This document shows positions 21,851 to 35,179 of a DNA stretch of 64,000 bases, piece after piece. The translations under genes and the position numbers were made by a program. Origin of the DNA: Physcomitrium patens. Its lineage: Eukaryota > Streptophyta > Bryopsida > Funariales > Funariaceae. The notes under the pieces are model-generated. The model was not told where the DNA came from. It ran no database searches and saw nothing but the letters and a program-made list of their open reading frames with translations. Location of the stretch: contig NC_037273.1 of NCBI RefSeq assembly GCF_000002425.4, forward strand, positions 12,019,986 to 12,083,985, written 5' to 3'. Positions within the stretch are counted from its first letter, which is position 1. Each line of letters begins with the position of its first letter.

Positions 21851-23796
21851 CAAGCACAATCAGCCAGCTACTCCGTGACATTCCATTTGGAATGTCGACG
21901 TCGATGACTAGAATCTCATTTAAACCCAGATGATGTGGCCATTATCCACTTTTACAACATCTCAAACGCCATTTTATCTCATTATTACTACAAATTTATC
22001 CGCTCAGATGCATCCACACACTCATCCATCGATAATTCTTCCTTGCTTCCTGCGATCTATCGAGCGATTCATGGATCGCTGTATCTTTCTCTCAATCAAT
22101 CGATCAGTCTTTCCTACTGTCTATCAATCTTTCCATCTTTCTAATGACCTTCTAATTGACTTCTTGATCAATCGTCAAAGCGAGAGAGAGAGAGAGAGAA
22201 GCTGTCGCTTGGGTCGATTGGGATCGGAAACAGTTGCGTATCAACAGGCAGCGGCGGGGACGATTGGCATTCGGAGTCGATCCGCGCTCCTCATCCCTCG
22301 GGGATCATCGATCACGTTCTGTTGGAGACGGTACTGAATTTCAGGTGGGCCCACTGCAGTCCTTGTCACTGAACAGTTTTTCAACTGAGGATGAAAGTGC
22401 AGTTTCCGGGGACAAAACAGAAGAGAAACTGGTGGTTTCATTCGACTAGGATCCAGAGTGGGTGGAAACTTCTGGTGACAGTTATTGTCCTCCCCTTAGG
22501 TTTCACGGCAGGGAGGGGCTTCCGTGCGAGCTGGTTAGCCACAATCAGCGGAAAGGGGGGGCGGCTGTTAAAGGTTAAACTCTCGCAACTGTAAAGCTCC
22601 CCCTGAATCACAGGAGAGGGGAAAAAGCTGCCTTCGAAAGGATAGACTGTTTACTACTGCAGCAAGGTGGGTCAAAAGACTAAATCAGGTGGGTGACGAT
22701 CGAGACGGAGGGAGCCCCTACCCAGGTGAACTGGCCAAGAGGAGCCGAAGTGAAGCTCGTCTCCGACGACAGGTCCGATCACCGTGCGGGCTAGTTTTAT
22801 CGCCACCCAAATGCGTTGCAGCTGTGGATGATGGAGGTGTTGTCAGTTACGTAAAATGACCTCCCCAGCTCTGTCTCTATATGCTGCTAATCCCCGAACC
22901 TACAGCATTCTACATTTCCGTGCACGAAACCCAATAGTGGAGGAGACCCATCGTGTATCGCGCAGTCTACACGCCGCCCTGCTTCTTCTTCACCTCCTCC
23001 TTCCTCGCTCCGTTGTGTTTCTTCCTCCACAAGCGTGGCTATCCACGGCACCTCAGCAGCCCGCTCGCTGTCGATGGTCGCAACACCACCGAGACCTCTC
23101 CTCTGCCTGTCTGGCTGACTGTCTGGTTTGCTCGCTGTCTGGAGGAATCGTGTGCGAGACACTTTCGCAAACCTCTGCAATCTTTCAGTACATGAAAACA
23201 AAGCAAAAGTAAATGAAGAAGGTCAAACTAGAGTAATTTTACCGAGTTTATGCACGTCTGCTAGCAAGATCACAGCTCATGCAGTAAAAAAATGGGTCTA
23301 TTAATCTTGGTGGATGAAAGTTTAATAAATTATGGAAGGAATAGTAGTTAAGGGACATAAGTTTACGACCTAAGAATGACCTCCGTTCTTGCAAATATTA
23401 AAAAGTGAGCGAGGAGTATTAATTAAGGGACATCAAACTAGGCAGGATGCATCTATACATAATAGAACATAAAAAATCATGATATATTGATATCATGATT
23501 TTATCGGGGGATATTTATTGTAAAATATTACAAAAAAGCTACTGGGTTTTCTATTTTTATATAAACACGTGTAAATATAAATATAAATATATTTAAAATC
23601 TTCTTGTGCAAATTATTACATTTTTTTAAAATCAAAAAACATAGATGTATAAGTACAGGTGACATGATATATGGATGTTGATGTGTAAGCAAGCTTAATT
23701 TCCCCCCCCCCCTTGGTTTAGTTATTACACGCACATCTTATGTATTAAACAAAAAAAACAATGATAAATTACACCTTGAATTTGAAAATAACATTG

Positions 23797-23798
<2 letters not shown>

Positions 23799-23834
<36 letters not shown>

Positions 23835-23857
23835 GAGAGAGAGAGAGAGAGAGAGAT
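23799..23857. repeat. Compound (TA)n(GA)n microsatellite
   Basis: A TA run of about 16 units is joined to a GA run of about 12 units. Confidence 0.95.
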
Positions 23858-26162
23858 TTTTATGAATAAGAAACAGCGAAATATTGCCTCTCTCTCTTTC
23901 TCTCAAACGAAGAAAACAGAGTGTGGTCTCTATTAAGATAATAAGCTAACAAAGTTAAGAAACAAGCCCAATGCACTTTTCCGTTCCATTTAATACCACG
24001 CCTTCGCAAAACATCAGAAAACCTGACATTCCGAGGTCAGTCAAGGAAATGGTTTCCAGGGCTGTTCGGGAGCGCGGTCGCGACGTAGCGAGCCAGTCAG
24101 CCAGCGGGCAAGACGGTGAACGAAGCCCCGACGGTGAAAACAACAACAGAGTCTGCATAATTGGTTTGCAATTGGGCTGCGGTTGAGTGCACGATCTACG
24201 CTGCCACATGGTTGTCATTAAAATGGGTTCTTTCGGCCAAATTTGACCTTTCAAGGATACACGCCAGCAGATTGGTGGCAGTAACTGAGCTCGAGTTTTA
24301 CTCTGGATGTTGGCGTCCACGTGGTGGAGTGGTGCTCGTGTCCCACGGGGAGTGAGCAGGCTAAGTAGGAATCTTTTCACTTTTGACAAAGTCCATGCGA
24401 TGAATTCCACGTTGCCAGCACCGTTTTTTGTAGTTTTGCGTTTGTTCAAAAGGACCCATTGGCTAGTAACTTTCGCTGTGAACGTTTCTGGATTTTTTTG
24501 AGAACGCTTTGGTTATTTCTACGACTGGGCTGACTTGAACTGATGATCTTCCTTGAGATATAACCGTCGATTTGAGAGGATCCTCTATCACGAGGAAGGG
24601 GAAGGAGACGTTGGAGAGACTGCGCAAGAATCGTTCCACAAGACAGATGGAAATCGTTGCTGTCGCTTCAAGAACGTTGGAAACAACACAAAATGCACCA
24701 ATGGAGAATGGAATGGCACGAAGGAGCATCATCCCACCGCTTTTAGCTTCATGCCATATGCTGCAAGTTAACCAGGTCCTGTGAGTCATCACTTAACCCG
24801 CTTGGGCTGCCCAGGCTGGATCACTTTTGACAGCTCGCCACATCTTCCTATGATGATAATTATCAACACTTACCCTCGTCGCTGCCGGCCCTTGCTATAA
24901 TGGAATGGCTGCCACTGAATAAGGCGACAGTGGTTATTTATTGGTAAATCGCTTGTGTCTTGGATCTATGCAGGTAAGAAGGAATGAAGTGTATGGGGCC
25001 CTTGGGTACAGAGGATACTGTAGTTCTAGAGATTACTGCCATCGGGTGGGACGCGCTCTGCGCTGGCGTGACAGAAGTGGGCTCCGAGATGGAAGGTGTG
25101 CGCAAGCCCTGCACGTAGCAACAAGAATCGACCATCATTGGTGGGAATCAGCTGTCTGGGGCCCAGTGGGCTTGAATCTGGTGCTAGAATTCACCATCTT
25201 CTTTTAATCCGTGCCCTTGTGGCTGGAGTCGTCCTGCACCTTCCTGTGAGGAAAAGGGATAACAAGTCGACTGTGGGTCGCTTGACTTGCCCCGTCAGGA
25301 ATGGATTTTGTGACTGCCCCTGGTATCTTGTGCCTTTTCTGGTTTCTGGCATTCCAAACTCCTATTTGTATTGAGATTTTTGTCTAATTAGATGTCCCAT
25401 TCCGCGTTTTACTTCTTGGAGTCAAGCTGGTGTCAGTTAACTGCCCCAGGATATATGTGATAATTCCGCATGGCAGATCATGTTTTATGATAATATTATA
25501 TAATTGCTAAGGTTAGCGAGGGCAAGCTGTTGCTTGAGATCCTTTTGGTTCAAACAACAACTTAAAAAAGTGAGACAGAAGCACGCTTTCGAATTAAAAA
25601 TGATATGAATTGGAACATTGTCATTCAAGTGAACATGAAAGAGTTTTGGATCGATACAATGCTCGATGACACGGATCCCATCCAGTTCCGAAATGCTGAG
25701 ATAGTTTTTTCGCATTTCTAGAACTCTAAAACTTGAAGTGGAGGCGTGAAGGTTACCTGTTGGTCACAATTTGGAAAATCGCAGCAAATATTTCAGCGAG
25801 GACAACCAATATTGCTTCTCATTGAGCGCAACAGTTGAAGCGTTCCGTGCTTCTGTTGGTTATTCGCTGTCAAGAAGCCTCTCTTTCTGATCAAGAGTTG
25901 GTGACTTCCCCGTTTTAGTATGACCCGGATGAACTAGACGACATTAAAGCAGATTAGCAAGGTGACATCTCTTCATAGCAGGAGGAATTTGTCGCTAGCG
26001 GTTTCTCTTCAATGTAGTAAGTTGTAGTGCTGTGCATCAAATGGCTTTTCTGGAATTTAAAACGCGGCGTTATAATGTGCTGAAGATGAAGGTCGATGCT
26101 TCAGGAGGTGAATGATTGCGCAACATTAATTTTCATGGCGTGCATTTACTCTCAACAAAGCC

Positions 26163-26187
26163 TTTTTTTTTTTTTTTTTTTTTTTTT
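26163..26187. repeat. Poly-T tract (25 bases)
   Basis: Uninterrupted run of T on the plus strand, with no adjacent target duplication that I can see. Confidence 0.9.
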
Positions 26188-29100
26188 GAACATTTGATTT
26201 CAAACACCACTACATCCTGTGTTGGGTGTCCAATCATATACCAAGTACAAGATTCCCTACGGCCACATTCCATCAATGCAAGAGACTTCGAAGATGTATC
26301 ACAATCACTGACAGATGACTAGCTCATCTGCGGGACTAGAAGGTCTAATCGGGACCAAATGCACCGTTAGATACTCTTGTTTTCCCCCCTGCGTACTTAT
26401 AGAAGGAACTGTCACCTGATAAATCTTGTCGATGCATCTGAATGTCAGCAAAGGGTCACAAAACCCAAGGAATGCAGCGCATGCTGTTTGGAACAGCTTA
26501 ACTTTTCTGATTCTCAAGGATCAAATCGACGAACCGAAGATTTTAAATGTTCTTAGAGTACGATGACAATATTTCAATGACTGCAACGAGACAACAGGGT
26601 CGAGCGTAAGGTCCCAGAATATTAAACGACAAAGCACTTTGTCGATGTCCATTGCGTTAAGACATGAAATCGAGGCTCGAGATTAGTATACACGGTGGCA
26701 CGAGTCTGGGATTTCTCTTCTGTTATCCAATCACTCGATCTTGTGAGTCCGTGAACTTTTAGTAACATCAAGAGTCGCCACAGCAGATAGATTGCGATGT
26801 GCAAGTCGACTTGTTTCACTGATTTTATGGTGTTTTTTTAAGTCTCAGCACTGTCTCGCTCCATGACAGAACATGCTTGTTCGAAGACCCATGACGGAGA
26901 TGAAAAGAACCATTCTCTGTTAACATTAACGACTGTTACCATGCCTAGATTCGCTACCTGGAGAAAGTTCTGAGAAACGGCAAAAGGTTAAAGTATCTTA
27001 GAATCTTAATTTGAATAATAATAAATACTAAAAACCTTGAATTTTTTACTTGACATGACATAGGATTCGCCGCTCGTCACCAGCTTGGTTGATGGCACGT
27101 GTACAGGGCAGAGCTCGACGTGGATAAGGAAGTGAGGTTATTGCGACATTGTCTAAGTCAACTGCTTCTAACTAGGACTATGATCGTAACTTTCTATGGA
27201 TGTGTAAGCAACCGGATCTGACAGTGAGCGGAATCATTAGAGCCAATTGTTCACTACTTGGGTCTCTAAAGTCGAAGTAAATACTATTAAGCATAAAGCA
27301 GCTCCTCAACGTCTGCATTCTCCGTCAGAATGAGACACGGAATGTCGACTTGAACGTGACACAGAGACTCAGAAAGTTAATTAAGAATGTGCAAAACGGT
27401 GTTGCGTAAGAAACGGTGAACCACACTAATGAATACATGTCGACACAGCTAGATGGATATTCAAAAATGTTACTTGCCGCAGTCGTGTTCGTCTCAGCCC
27501 TTGAGTGTAGTCACCTTCGCAACTCACCACATTGGATTCTGAATTTCAGACTGCAGGCGTATAACTGTACAAATTCATATCGCAGCCCTGAAACCCTGAA
27601 TCTTCGGCAACCTAACGGAGAGTTGAGCTTGCAGAGTTCCACAATAACACTTGAAGTAGTTCTGAGAAAGTTACTTGAGATGGGGAATGATGATAAAGCG
27701 ATCGAAGAATTAGAAAGAAAATTCTGGTGTTAGCTTCCCATGTCGGATCCACACACTGCAAAACTGTGCCATCAAATAATGCCGGCTCGCTCCATGACAA
27801 CCTTGTCCAGCTGAGAGAGGATTAGCGCTTAGTCATCTGCTCCGTATTGGAAAGAATCGATTACAGTGTGGGTAGGAGTCCTTTCCAGTGAAGACCTGTG
27901 GGTCGGGATGCCACACCTGCTAGATTTGTGACGTGATCGAGAATTCCCTCTCTTTCTTTGCTGGCTTCACTAATCTACGCAAACTTTATTGACTGCGAGT
28001 GACCAAAGATGTCACCACAGATGCGGTTATGGTTAAAACTAATGTGCTTTGGATTTTGTGTTGGAGCATATTCCCAAGTGTTAATATCGAACGGTTCCAA
28101 GCTTTGCTGTCGAATGGATATGGCTTCCATATGCAACTCTGAAACTTCAATGAAGTGGATGTATTGCTTTCAAATAGGTTTCTTTTTCCAAGATTCCACT
28201 CAAATTCATCTGCATGTTGCATTCCGTTCTGTTAATACGTAGCTGGACTGAAAAGCTGGAGAATTTAGTAAATGACGCTGGCTCAAATACTATGGTACAT
28301 CCGAGGAAAGGACTCAAAGTCTGGTCCAGCAAGGTAATGCTCTTGAGAAGCGTGTTGTATCCATTGCATCAGTACTACCGCTTGTTTAACTCTTAGTCCA
28401 GATTCACGCACCTAGATTTTTAGATTCAAGAGGTGTATGTCAGTTTGCAAAAGAGATAGAAACATCTATTTTTCTTTCAATCTGGGAAGTCAAGTGTTCA
28501 TTAGGAAACAGAGCACACACAATGTTCTTAGAATTTCGAAGTTGTGCTGTATCGTGACCAATGGATGTTGAACACTAATTTTCTGCACATATTGAGGGAG
28601 TTTTAAATGTGGAGATCCTTGACAAGCTTTATTTAATCATTTATTTGATTCAAGCTGATCCTATTCAAAAGAAGGTTTTCCGTATTACATTGTCCAGCCT
28701 CTAATGAATTACGTAGTTATTAGTCAACTGTAAAAGTTATACAGGAGATGGATTTATAAAGTGCTGTGAAATATCCAACACGATTTTGTTTTTGCTTTAT
28801 TTTTTTGTCCCAATTTTACTGAGGACAACAATTCTTTGTCCAGTCCACGTAATCACTCAGACACTTTGATCGCAGATTTCTCAAGAAATGACGTGATTCT
28901 CTTGGAGTTCCTTTTCCTAGATCTGGATCAGGATCTCTTCCATCGCACAATCGACTCATCGCTAGTCTCCCTGCTGGCCACATTCACTTCTATCACCGCG
29001 ATTATCAATACATGTACAATTCCGCAAAAAATTGCCCGTAGATTAATCCAAACAAAGGTGCTTATTTATGTGAGTAACTGAAGTCAAATGCGACTGCCTA

Positions 29101-29335
29101 GTTTCTCGATGCTGCAGTCAGTAAGATGAATAATTTAATATCAATCAATTTATTCGACCTATTATGCAATGTTCTAATTCCTGCGAGAAGAGGACATTAA
29201 GGTAATATCCTTGAAACAACTATAATCAACGAGCAAAACTATAACGAAGAACAACTCTATTGTTGTCTACTGGCCTCCAGGAATAGTATTTCCTGCACAA
29301 CATGATACCATCCGAACTGTTGTCAGTTTGCGCAA

Positions 29336-29728
29336 TCATCCATGGAACAAGGTCACGATGGTAAGAGATGATATTAAATGAGCCAAGAGAACTAATTTGA
29401 CAGCACAATTTGTACCATTGCATTGAATGCCAGCCCTATATGAGAGGTTGCACTTCTGCGGGATTTTGATGGCGAACTGGATGTCTGCCCCAGATTGAAA
29501 GAACGGACTATACGCAGTCTGACAGAGGCACTCCTCGGGGGTGTCGGTGGCCAGGTAGGAGCTTAGTTGGGTGCAGCATTGGGCAGACGGCTGGATGTCC
29601 GACTCTGCAGCCGGTAGGCATGCCGCCAAATCATAGGAGGAACCGCATGCAGCTTGTGTTTCCTTCAACAGAGTCGCAACTAGAAGCGTTACCACCAGCA
29701 AAACAAGCACAGCAGAGCTATTCGCCAT
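29336..29728 (-). CDS. Nonspecific lipid transfer protein (8-cysteine, LTP/LTPG-like), secreted
   Basis: A 130-residue protein starting at the ATG at 29728; the frame runs further upstream only through a TTG. Residues 1-27 form a signal peptide (hydrophobic LVLLVVTLLVATLL, cleavage after TQA). The mature part has the full eight-cysteine pattern: C28, C37, C51-C52, C67-L-C69, C93, C103, the four-disulfide fold that binds lipids in a cavity. The family acts at the cell surface and in cuticle and wax deposition. The tail 108-130 (CAVKLVLLAHLISSLTIVTLF) is hydrophobic and could be a GPI-anchor signal. However, a GT stands exactly four bases after the C103 codon (29415-29414), a position where LTP genes often have an intron. 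In that case the true tail lies in an unseen downstream exon. The domain call is firm; the 3' end is uncertain. Confidence 0.82.
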   Translation of the reverse strand: MANSSAVLVLLVVTLLVATLLKETQAACGSSYDLAACLPAAESDIQPSAQCCTQLSSYLATDTPEECLCQTAYSPFFQSGADIQFAIKIPQKCNLSYRAGIQCNGTNCAVKLVLLAHLISSLTIVTLFHG

Positions 29729-31750
29729 CGTTGTGAAGAGGACACAAATCAAACTGTATGCAGGAGGATTGGAACGCTACTTCGGATGGTCCGTATAAAG
29801 AGTCCGAGGCGTCGTGGAAGCGTTGCTATTGTTGTTGGTTAAATACTTCCTCTAAGACTGGATCTGACCATGGCAGATGGTACCCGGAACTCAAGTGGTT
29901 GATGTACAACATGTGTTGTACATGTCACACCGGTGAACACCATATCTTTCGCATTGTCAGATGCAAATCACGTGATGTGGTACACACAACATAATCGATC
30001 CCGACCAACTTGGCAAATTCAATTTGGAGGTCATGAGCTTGAGAAGGGCTACGTGGATTTCGGCTGTCTTGTTGGAATGGCTCTGTTGGTTTGGCATTAG
30101 CAGGAAACGTTATGCGCCTTCTTTCAGGCAGGTTCTCTATTTTGAGGAGTGTGAACATTGTTGAAAAAAACTTGTTTGGCGTGTGAGAAAATCCGTTTCA
30201 TATCAAGCAATGTGAGAAGTTCTCAGAACTTACCGAGAGTGGTGATTGGGTTAATTGTATTGTAGCCAGCAAATCAACAAATGAAATGAGAGAATGGTTC
30301 GAGACTGCTGAGGATTTCAGTTGAAGTGTGTCGCATGAAATTTGCCCTGAATTCTCATTTACTGCTTAATTTCTCCTCTTCCATTCAAGAAATTCGAAGA
30401 ATGACAAAATATAACGAAAAATGAAAACACATGTTGCATCTTTGTCTAACTCTGTCCTGTTAACCAATGATCTGAATTCAGGTACAACATTGATGAAACT
30501 CTTCACTGAAGAACAAGAATTATTTCTTTCAATTTATTTATTTCCTTCCTTCCTTCTTTCTTCTTTTCATTTAAAAAATTAATAAACTTAATACGATTCA
30601 CCTATTTTTTCCATTATCGAGAGCTGTCTTAGATCCTACGAAGGTAGAGTTTTAAGCTTCTCATTTAATTGAGAAACATATCACCCTTATCAAGTTTGTT
30701 GTGGATTCAGAAGGGAAGCAACAGTGATGATCTCCGTGAGTCGCTATCACCCGGCTGCTCTGAAGGTGGCATTATGATGTGGATGATCCTCTCGTGCCCA
30801 TGCCCCTGCAGTTTAGACAATGCAATGGAATTGACATGGTGTGATGGTTTACTTCTGCCAATTTGGAGGACAGAAGTATGATACTGCATGACTTGGTTGT
30901 TTAATACTCTGAATTTAGTACTCATGACTCAAATGGATTTGCCCTGATGGCACATGGCGTCCATCTGCAGAATCAGTTGATAATGAAGGCAGGCAATACG
31001 CACGCGTCGAGGAAGCAAACTCTACCATCCTAGGTGTACAAATTTCTCCATCGCAATTCATAAATTCTCACAAGAGATTTTCACCGGTTTCCTCAACCAC
31101 TGATCCCAAGGCTAGTCATCAATTCTGTTTTTCTGTGAACGTTCTACAAGGTTCTAGACTTTGAAGGTAAGCCCGTCGCTGTCAGCAACACCCTCAAATC
31201 AGTTCGACAGGGATAATCAAACAACATGAACAGTAAACCAGATCAATCATCACGATCAACACCGAGATTGCATTCTCAGTTAAGGTTGGTTAAGTTAGCG
31301 TGACGAGGTTATCCCTCTGTCGCATCTCATGACTTGTCTGATGACTCCGATCATTGTATTAACTTCAATGGGTGGTTGCGCATTAGTGATGAAAGTATCT
31401 GAAAGTGGAAAACAATGGATCTCTACCTTGTCAATCCTCGGTGTTTCTCAACTTCTAGCCAAATTATGAGACATAAGTGTAAGTGAATCGGCCACATGAT
31501 CGGATCGAACTCGATACCCACCGGATAAGGAGTCCCTCTAGGATTTGCGAAGCTTCGTAACTCGATAAGAAAGACGTGCTTCAATAACTGCTTGATTTGA
31601 GCAGTTGGGAGAAGGAACAAGCTGTCGGTACCGACACCAACAGAATATGCTCGAAACGGATGAAACGATGATATGAATGAATGGATTTTGTGTGGCGAAA
31701 GTCATCCCAAAGAATAGATGAGCAGCTGTGGAACTTTGGAGGTTGTTTCT
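29729..31750. other. Intergenic part of the GC-richer island
   Basis: Upstream side of the lipid transfer protein gene. No further gene recognised; frames of 60-78 codons here lack domain similarity. A pyrimidine-rich run lies at about 30535-30570. Confidence 0.5.
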
Positions 31751-32096
31751 AATTTATCGCCATGATATCTTTATAACGTATTGAAAATTGTATAGAAATT
31801 ATTTATTATTAGTATTAAAAAATCTCCTATAAATATTTACATGCCTGTATTATTAAATTATAAAAAATATACAATTTATTGTTAATAATATAATTTCTTG
31901 CTCCAAGTAAAAAACTAGGATATAATTTGATTGTGGTAAATTTTAGAAAATTAAAATACAAATAAAATTTATAAATATTTTTCAAAATTTTTAATTTTTT
32001 TAATATTTTCTTATTTATTAATATATTTAAATATTTAATTTTTTAATTCAAGTTTTTTATAAACTTACCAACTATAATTCTATTGAGTTTTTCATA

Positions 32097-32137
<41 letters not shown>

Positions 32138-32925
32138 TAAATGGATAATAGAATTTAAAAAATGGTTGCATGGACACCTTTCTTTTATACATTGATTTAA
32201 TTAAAAAAATTAAAAAAAAAAAAACATCATTTCAAATTGTATTTGAAGACTCTCGTATTATAAGTGTTACTTAAATTTTAATATAAATAAAATAAAATCC
32301 ATTTTAAATTTATTTATTTATTATTTAACTTTCATTATATTATATGTTCATGGATGCTAAAAAGTTGATTGTGATTTTACTTGAATTCAAGTACTAAATA
32401 AAATACATTATTCTTTAGACACAAATTCAAATAAAGATAATTTTTTAATTTTTTCCAAATTGATCTGAGGCATTGAAGATGTCTTCAAACTAAAACAAGA
32501 GTGTCCATGCAGTAAAAGAAGGGTGTCTAATTAGCAGTTTTTGAAATAAAAATGGATTGATAAACTTAAATTTAATAAATTAATAAATTATGTAAAATTT
32601 ATATAAATTGATATGTTTTTTTATTATACAATTTAAAATTTTTACATAACATATAATATTAAAATATGTTGACTAATAACTTTAAAACTTTGGATGTATG
32701 TAAGCATGTATGTATAAATTATTTTTTAAATACTTTAAAATATCCACAAGTTTTGTGAAATTATATTAACATCTAATAATAAATTCAAAAATTACTTTAG
32801 AATTTGGTCTAAATTAATATTTTAAGAAGTTCTATTAAACCTATAAATATTATATTAAAAATCTTTTGATATTATAATAATATTTATAATAGATCTTTAA
32901 TATAGCATTTTTTTGCTATTGTATC
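31751..32925. other. AT-rich stretch with (TA)n tract 32097-32132
   Basis: Composition falls sharply at about 31750. No gene or clear repeat boundary is seen apart from the TA run. Confidence 0.5.
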
Positions 32926-33529
32926 AACTAAGAAACCAAAAATTACTCCTCTAGAGAAGTTTGATGGTATTAGATCCAAGTTTTAAGGATTTGTCAACAA
33001 TTTTTTTTTATTATTATTATTTTTTATTAAGCTCTAGTTTATTATATATTTAATCCAGCATCTCAAGTTAAATTTATAAGATTTTTTCTACAATAGATTT
33101 TTTTTATTTTTATCATTTTTAAAACAACAAGATCTTATATTATTCATCTCAAATATATTTTAGGCAATGTTTTAATCTATGAATAAAAAAATGGTGAAAC
33201 TAATATGGCAATAAAAAAATAAAAATCTTATAGTAGGAAAAAACTTAATATTAATAAGAAAAATTGTACTTATATTATAGAGAATCAAAATAAGGTCTTC
33301 AAAATTGTTTTAATAAAAGGCAAAACTACAAGTAATATAATTTTAAAAAAAAATATGTATTAAAAAACATATTTGCATACAAGCATTAAAAACAATGCAA
33401 CTAGAATTTTTAAACGACATCATCTTATATCATCTTCTAAATCCTCTACTGTTTTATAATCTAAAACTTTATTTTTTCTACTTTTATCTTGTTAGATATT
33501 TTTTTATTCTAAGAAAATATCAAAATATA

Positions 33530-33531
<2 letters not shown>

Positions 33532-33564
<33 letters not shown>
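33532..33564. repeat. (AT)n microsatellite
   Basis: About 16 AT units within element I. Confidence 0.92.
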
Positions 33565-33566
<2 letters not shown>

Positions 33567-34073
33567 TGTGCCTATAAAATTAAAACTTCTATTTCTGATA
33601 TCTAAGGCAATTATACAGGTAGAAAAAGAAGGATATCTATTTTTTTTCTCTATCCAACATTAAGTCCTCATTTAAGTTAATGTTGAAATTAAATTTCAAA
33701 GTAATATAAAGAATAACAAGTTGTATTTGAATAGAGAAAGTCTAGCATATTTTCAAAACATCAACCTCATAATTTTGCAATTAACTTTCAGAAAAGAACT
33801 CACTACCATTTAAATCAATCTACAATATGTTATAGAAAGAACTTTCTATGTTGAAATAATAAATTAATATAAAAAATTATAAAAAAATTAAACTAATTTT
33901 ATTTGACATTTGAATTTTTTTTATAGATGCATTAATCTTCTTTATGAAGAAAAGTATGGATCCTTACAAATATGTATAGAATATTATAGAATCAACACAT
34001 TGACCATTAAGAATTATTGTTGATCTTAGATATTAAGCTAACTTGATAAATACTTAGTTATTAAAATTATTTG

Positions 34074-34079
<6 letters not shown>

Positions 34080-34118
<39 letters not shown>
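34080..34118. repeat. (TA)n microsatellite
   Basis: About 19 TA units at the end of the pol fragment of element I. Confidence 0.92.
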
Positions 34119-34121
<3 letters not shown>

Positions 34122-34235
34122 TAGTGGATCTAAGGTCCATATTATAGTTATTCAAATCCAAAGAAGTCTAAAATCTAGTATGTTAGAACATTCTCTTTAA
34201 ATTCATCATTGGTCTAAAAAAACTTGGTGATAACT

Positions 34236-35179
34236 TGTTGTTCTAGTTGTGTTCAAGCTTCAATATACAAAGCAATTGAACTAGTAGAGGTGGGTTCAAA
34301 CACGGGGAAAGACTAGTTATATGAATTGGATCTATTACTGTCACAATTGACTGTATTCTAGCTATCTAAAATCAATTATCAAACTATAAAATACCAAGGC
34401 TTACTACTTCTATCTTAATTCAATACATAATCCATTTTACAACTATCAATTCAACAATACTTTCATATTCTTATCAGTTCATATTCTCCCACTTACTCTC
34501 TTTGCGATTTATATATATTCAATTACTGATCTCTAGCTTACTTATTATATTCAATTTCTCAATTCATCACACAGAATTCAATATCTTTACTTAACACAAT
34601 ACAATTCGATAATTTCAATTCTCAAGGTCACAAATTTTCTCCAAAACGGTCAATCCAAAGTCATATTCCATAATATTTTAATCATAGTTTCAACAATACT
34701 TCTCTCAATCACAATTCTTCATAAGCAAATAATAAAATCAAATAAAACAAAGAGGTAGCACCAAGCTTACCTTGGCTTACGTCTCTCATACTCTAGCCCC
34801 CCTCGGCTTACGACTTACATAGTCTGGCACTCCAAACTAACTTCTCACTATTCAAAACCTATCCATTACTCGTCAACAACAAAGAAACAAAAAAGGATAG
34901 TACCAAGCTTGCTCCGGCTTACAACTATCACAGTCTGGCCTCCCCAGCTTACGACTCTTATAGTTTGGCCCCAATCTCCCTTTTCTCAACATCTTTATCC
35001 TACCAAAAGATGGACCATCGGCCAACAGATTCCAAAGGTTATGATCCTTTGAATTCTTAACCATTTGTTCCACTAACAATCTATTGTTACCAACTAAACT
35101 GCCTAACCATAAGTCTAATTCTCAAGGTTGTCAATAACCAATCAATAACTTACCACAAAATTTATTTACCTATTCTACA
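34236..35179 (-). repeat. 3' LTR of element G
   Basis: 944 bases, aligned almost end to end with 42546-43490. Contains a repeated CTTACGACT-CTCACAGTCTGGC type motif (34780-34970). Confidence 0.9.

Larger units (their letters stand above)
21851..29335. other. GC-richer low-copy island, no gene identified
   Basis: Composition changes abruptly near 21850, and retroelement similarity is absent up to about 31750. Several frames of 60-160 codons exist on both strands (for example 23955-24449 minus, 22856-23212 plus, 24463-24792 minus, 27416-27733 plus). None shows a recognisable domain, and they overlap each other in competing frames. The stretch 22100-22620, with a GA run (22184-22199) and CT-rich blocks, could be the untranslated start of a spliced or noncoding transcript, but I cannot support exon boundaries. 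Simple repeats: poly-C at about 23701-23712, (TA)n plus (GA)n at 23799-23857, poly-T at 26163-26187. Confidence 0.5.
32926..34118 (+). mobile_element. Element I: decayed Ty3 gag-pol remnant
   Basis: 32940-33000 reads like the gag start of the chromoviruses here (LEKFDGIRSKF). 33790-34080 matches the RT entry, from the equivalent of PFGSIYS to FFMKKSMDPYKYV and a TLRI block. (TA)n tracts stand at 33532-33564 and 34080-34118, the latter at the end of the recognisable pol. No LTR identified. Old. Confidence 0.6.

Noticed and set aside
23955-24449. Minus-strand frame of 164 codons in the GC-richer island
   Set aside because: No recognisable domain, competing frames on the other strand over the same bases, and no start context or neighbour to support it.
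27416-27733. Plus-strand frame with a signal-peptide-like stretch (MLLAAVVFVSALEC)
   Set aside because: It begins at GTG, has no homology I recognise and no supporting codon or motif evidence. A small secreted protein cannot be excluded.
34280-34310. tRNA-like GGGTTCAAACACGGGG segment
   Set aside because: It occurs in both LTRs of element G (also near 42600) and has no cloverleaf around it; it is LTR sequence.
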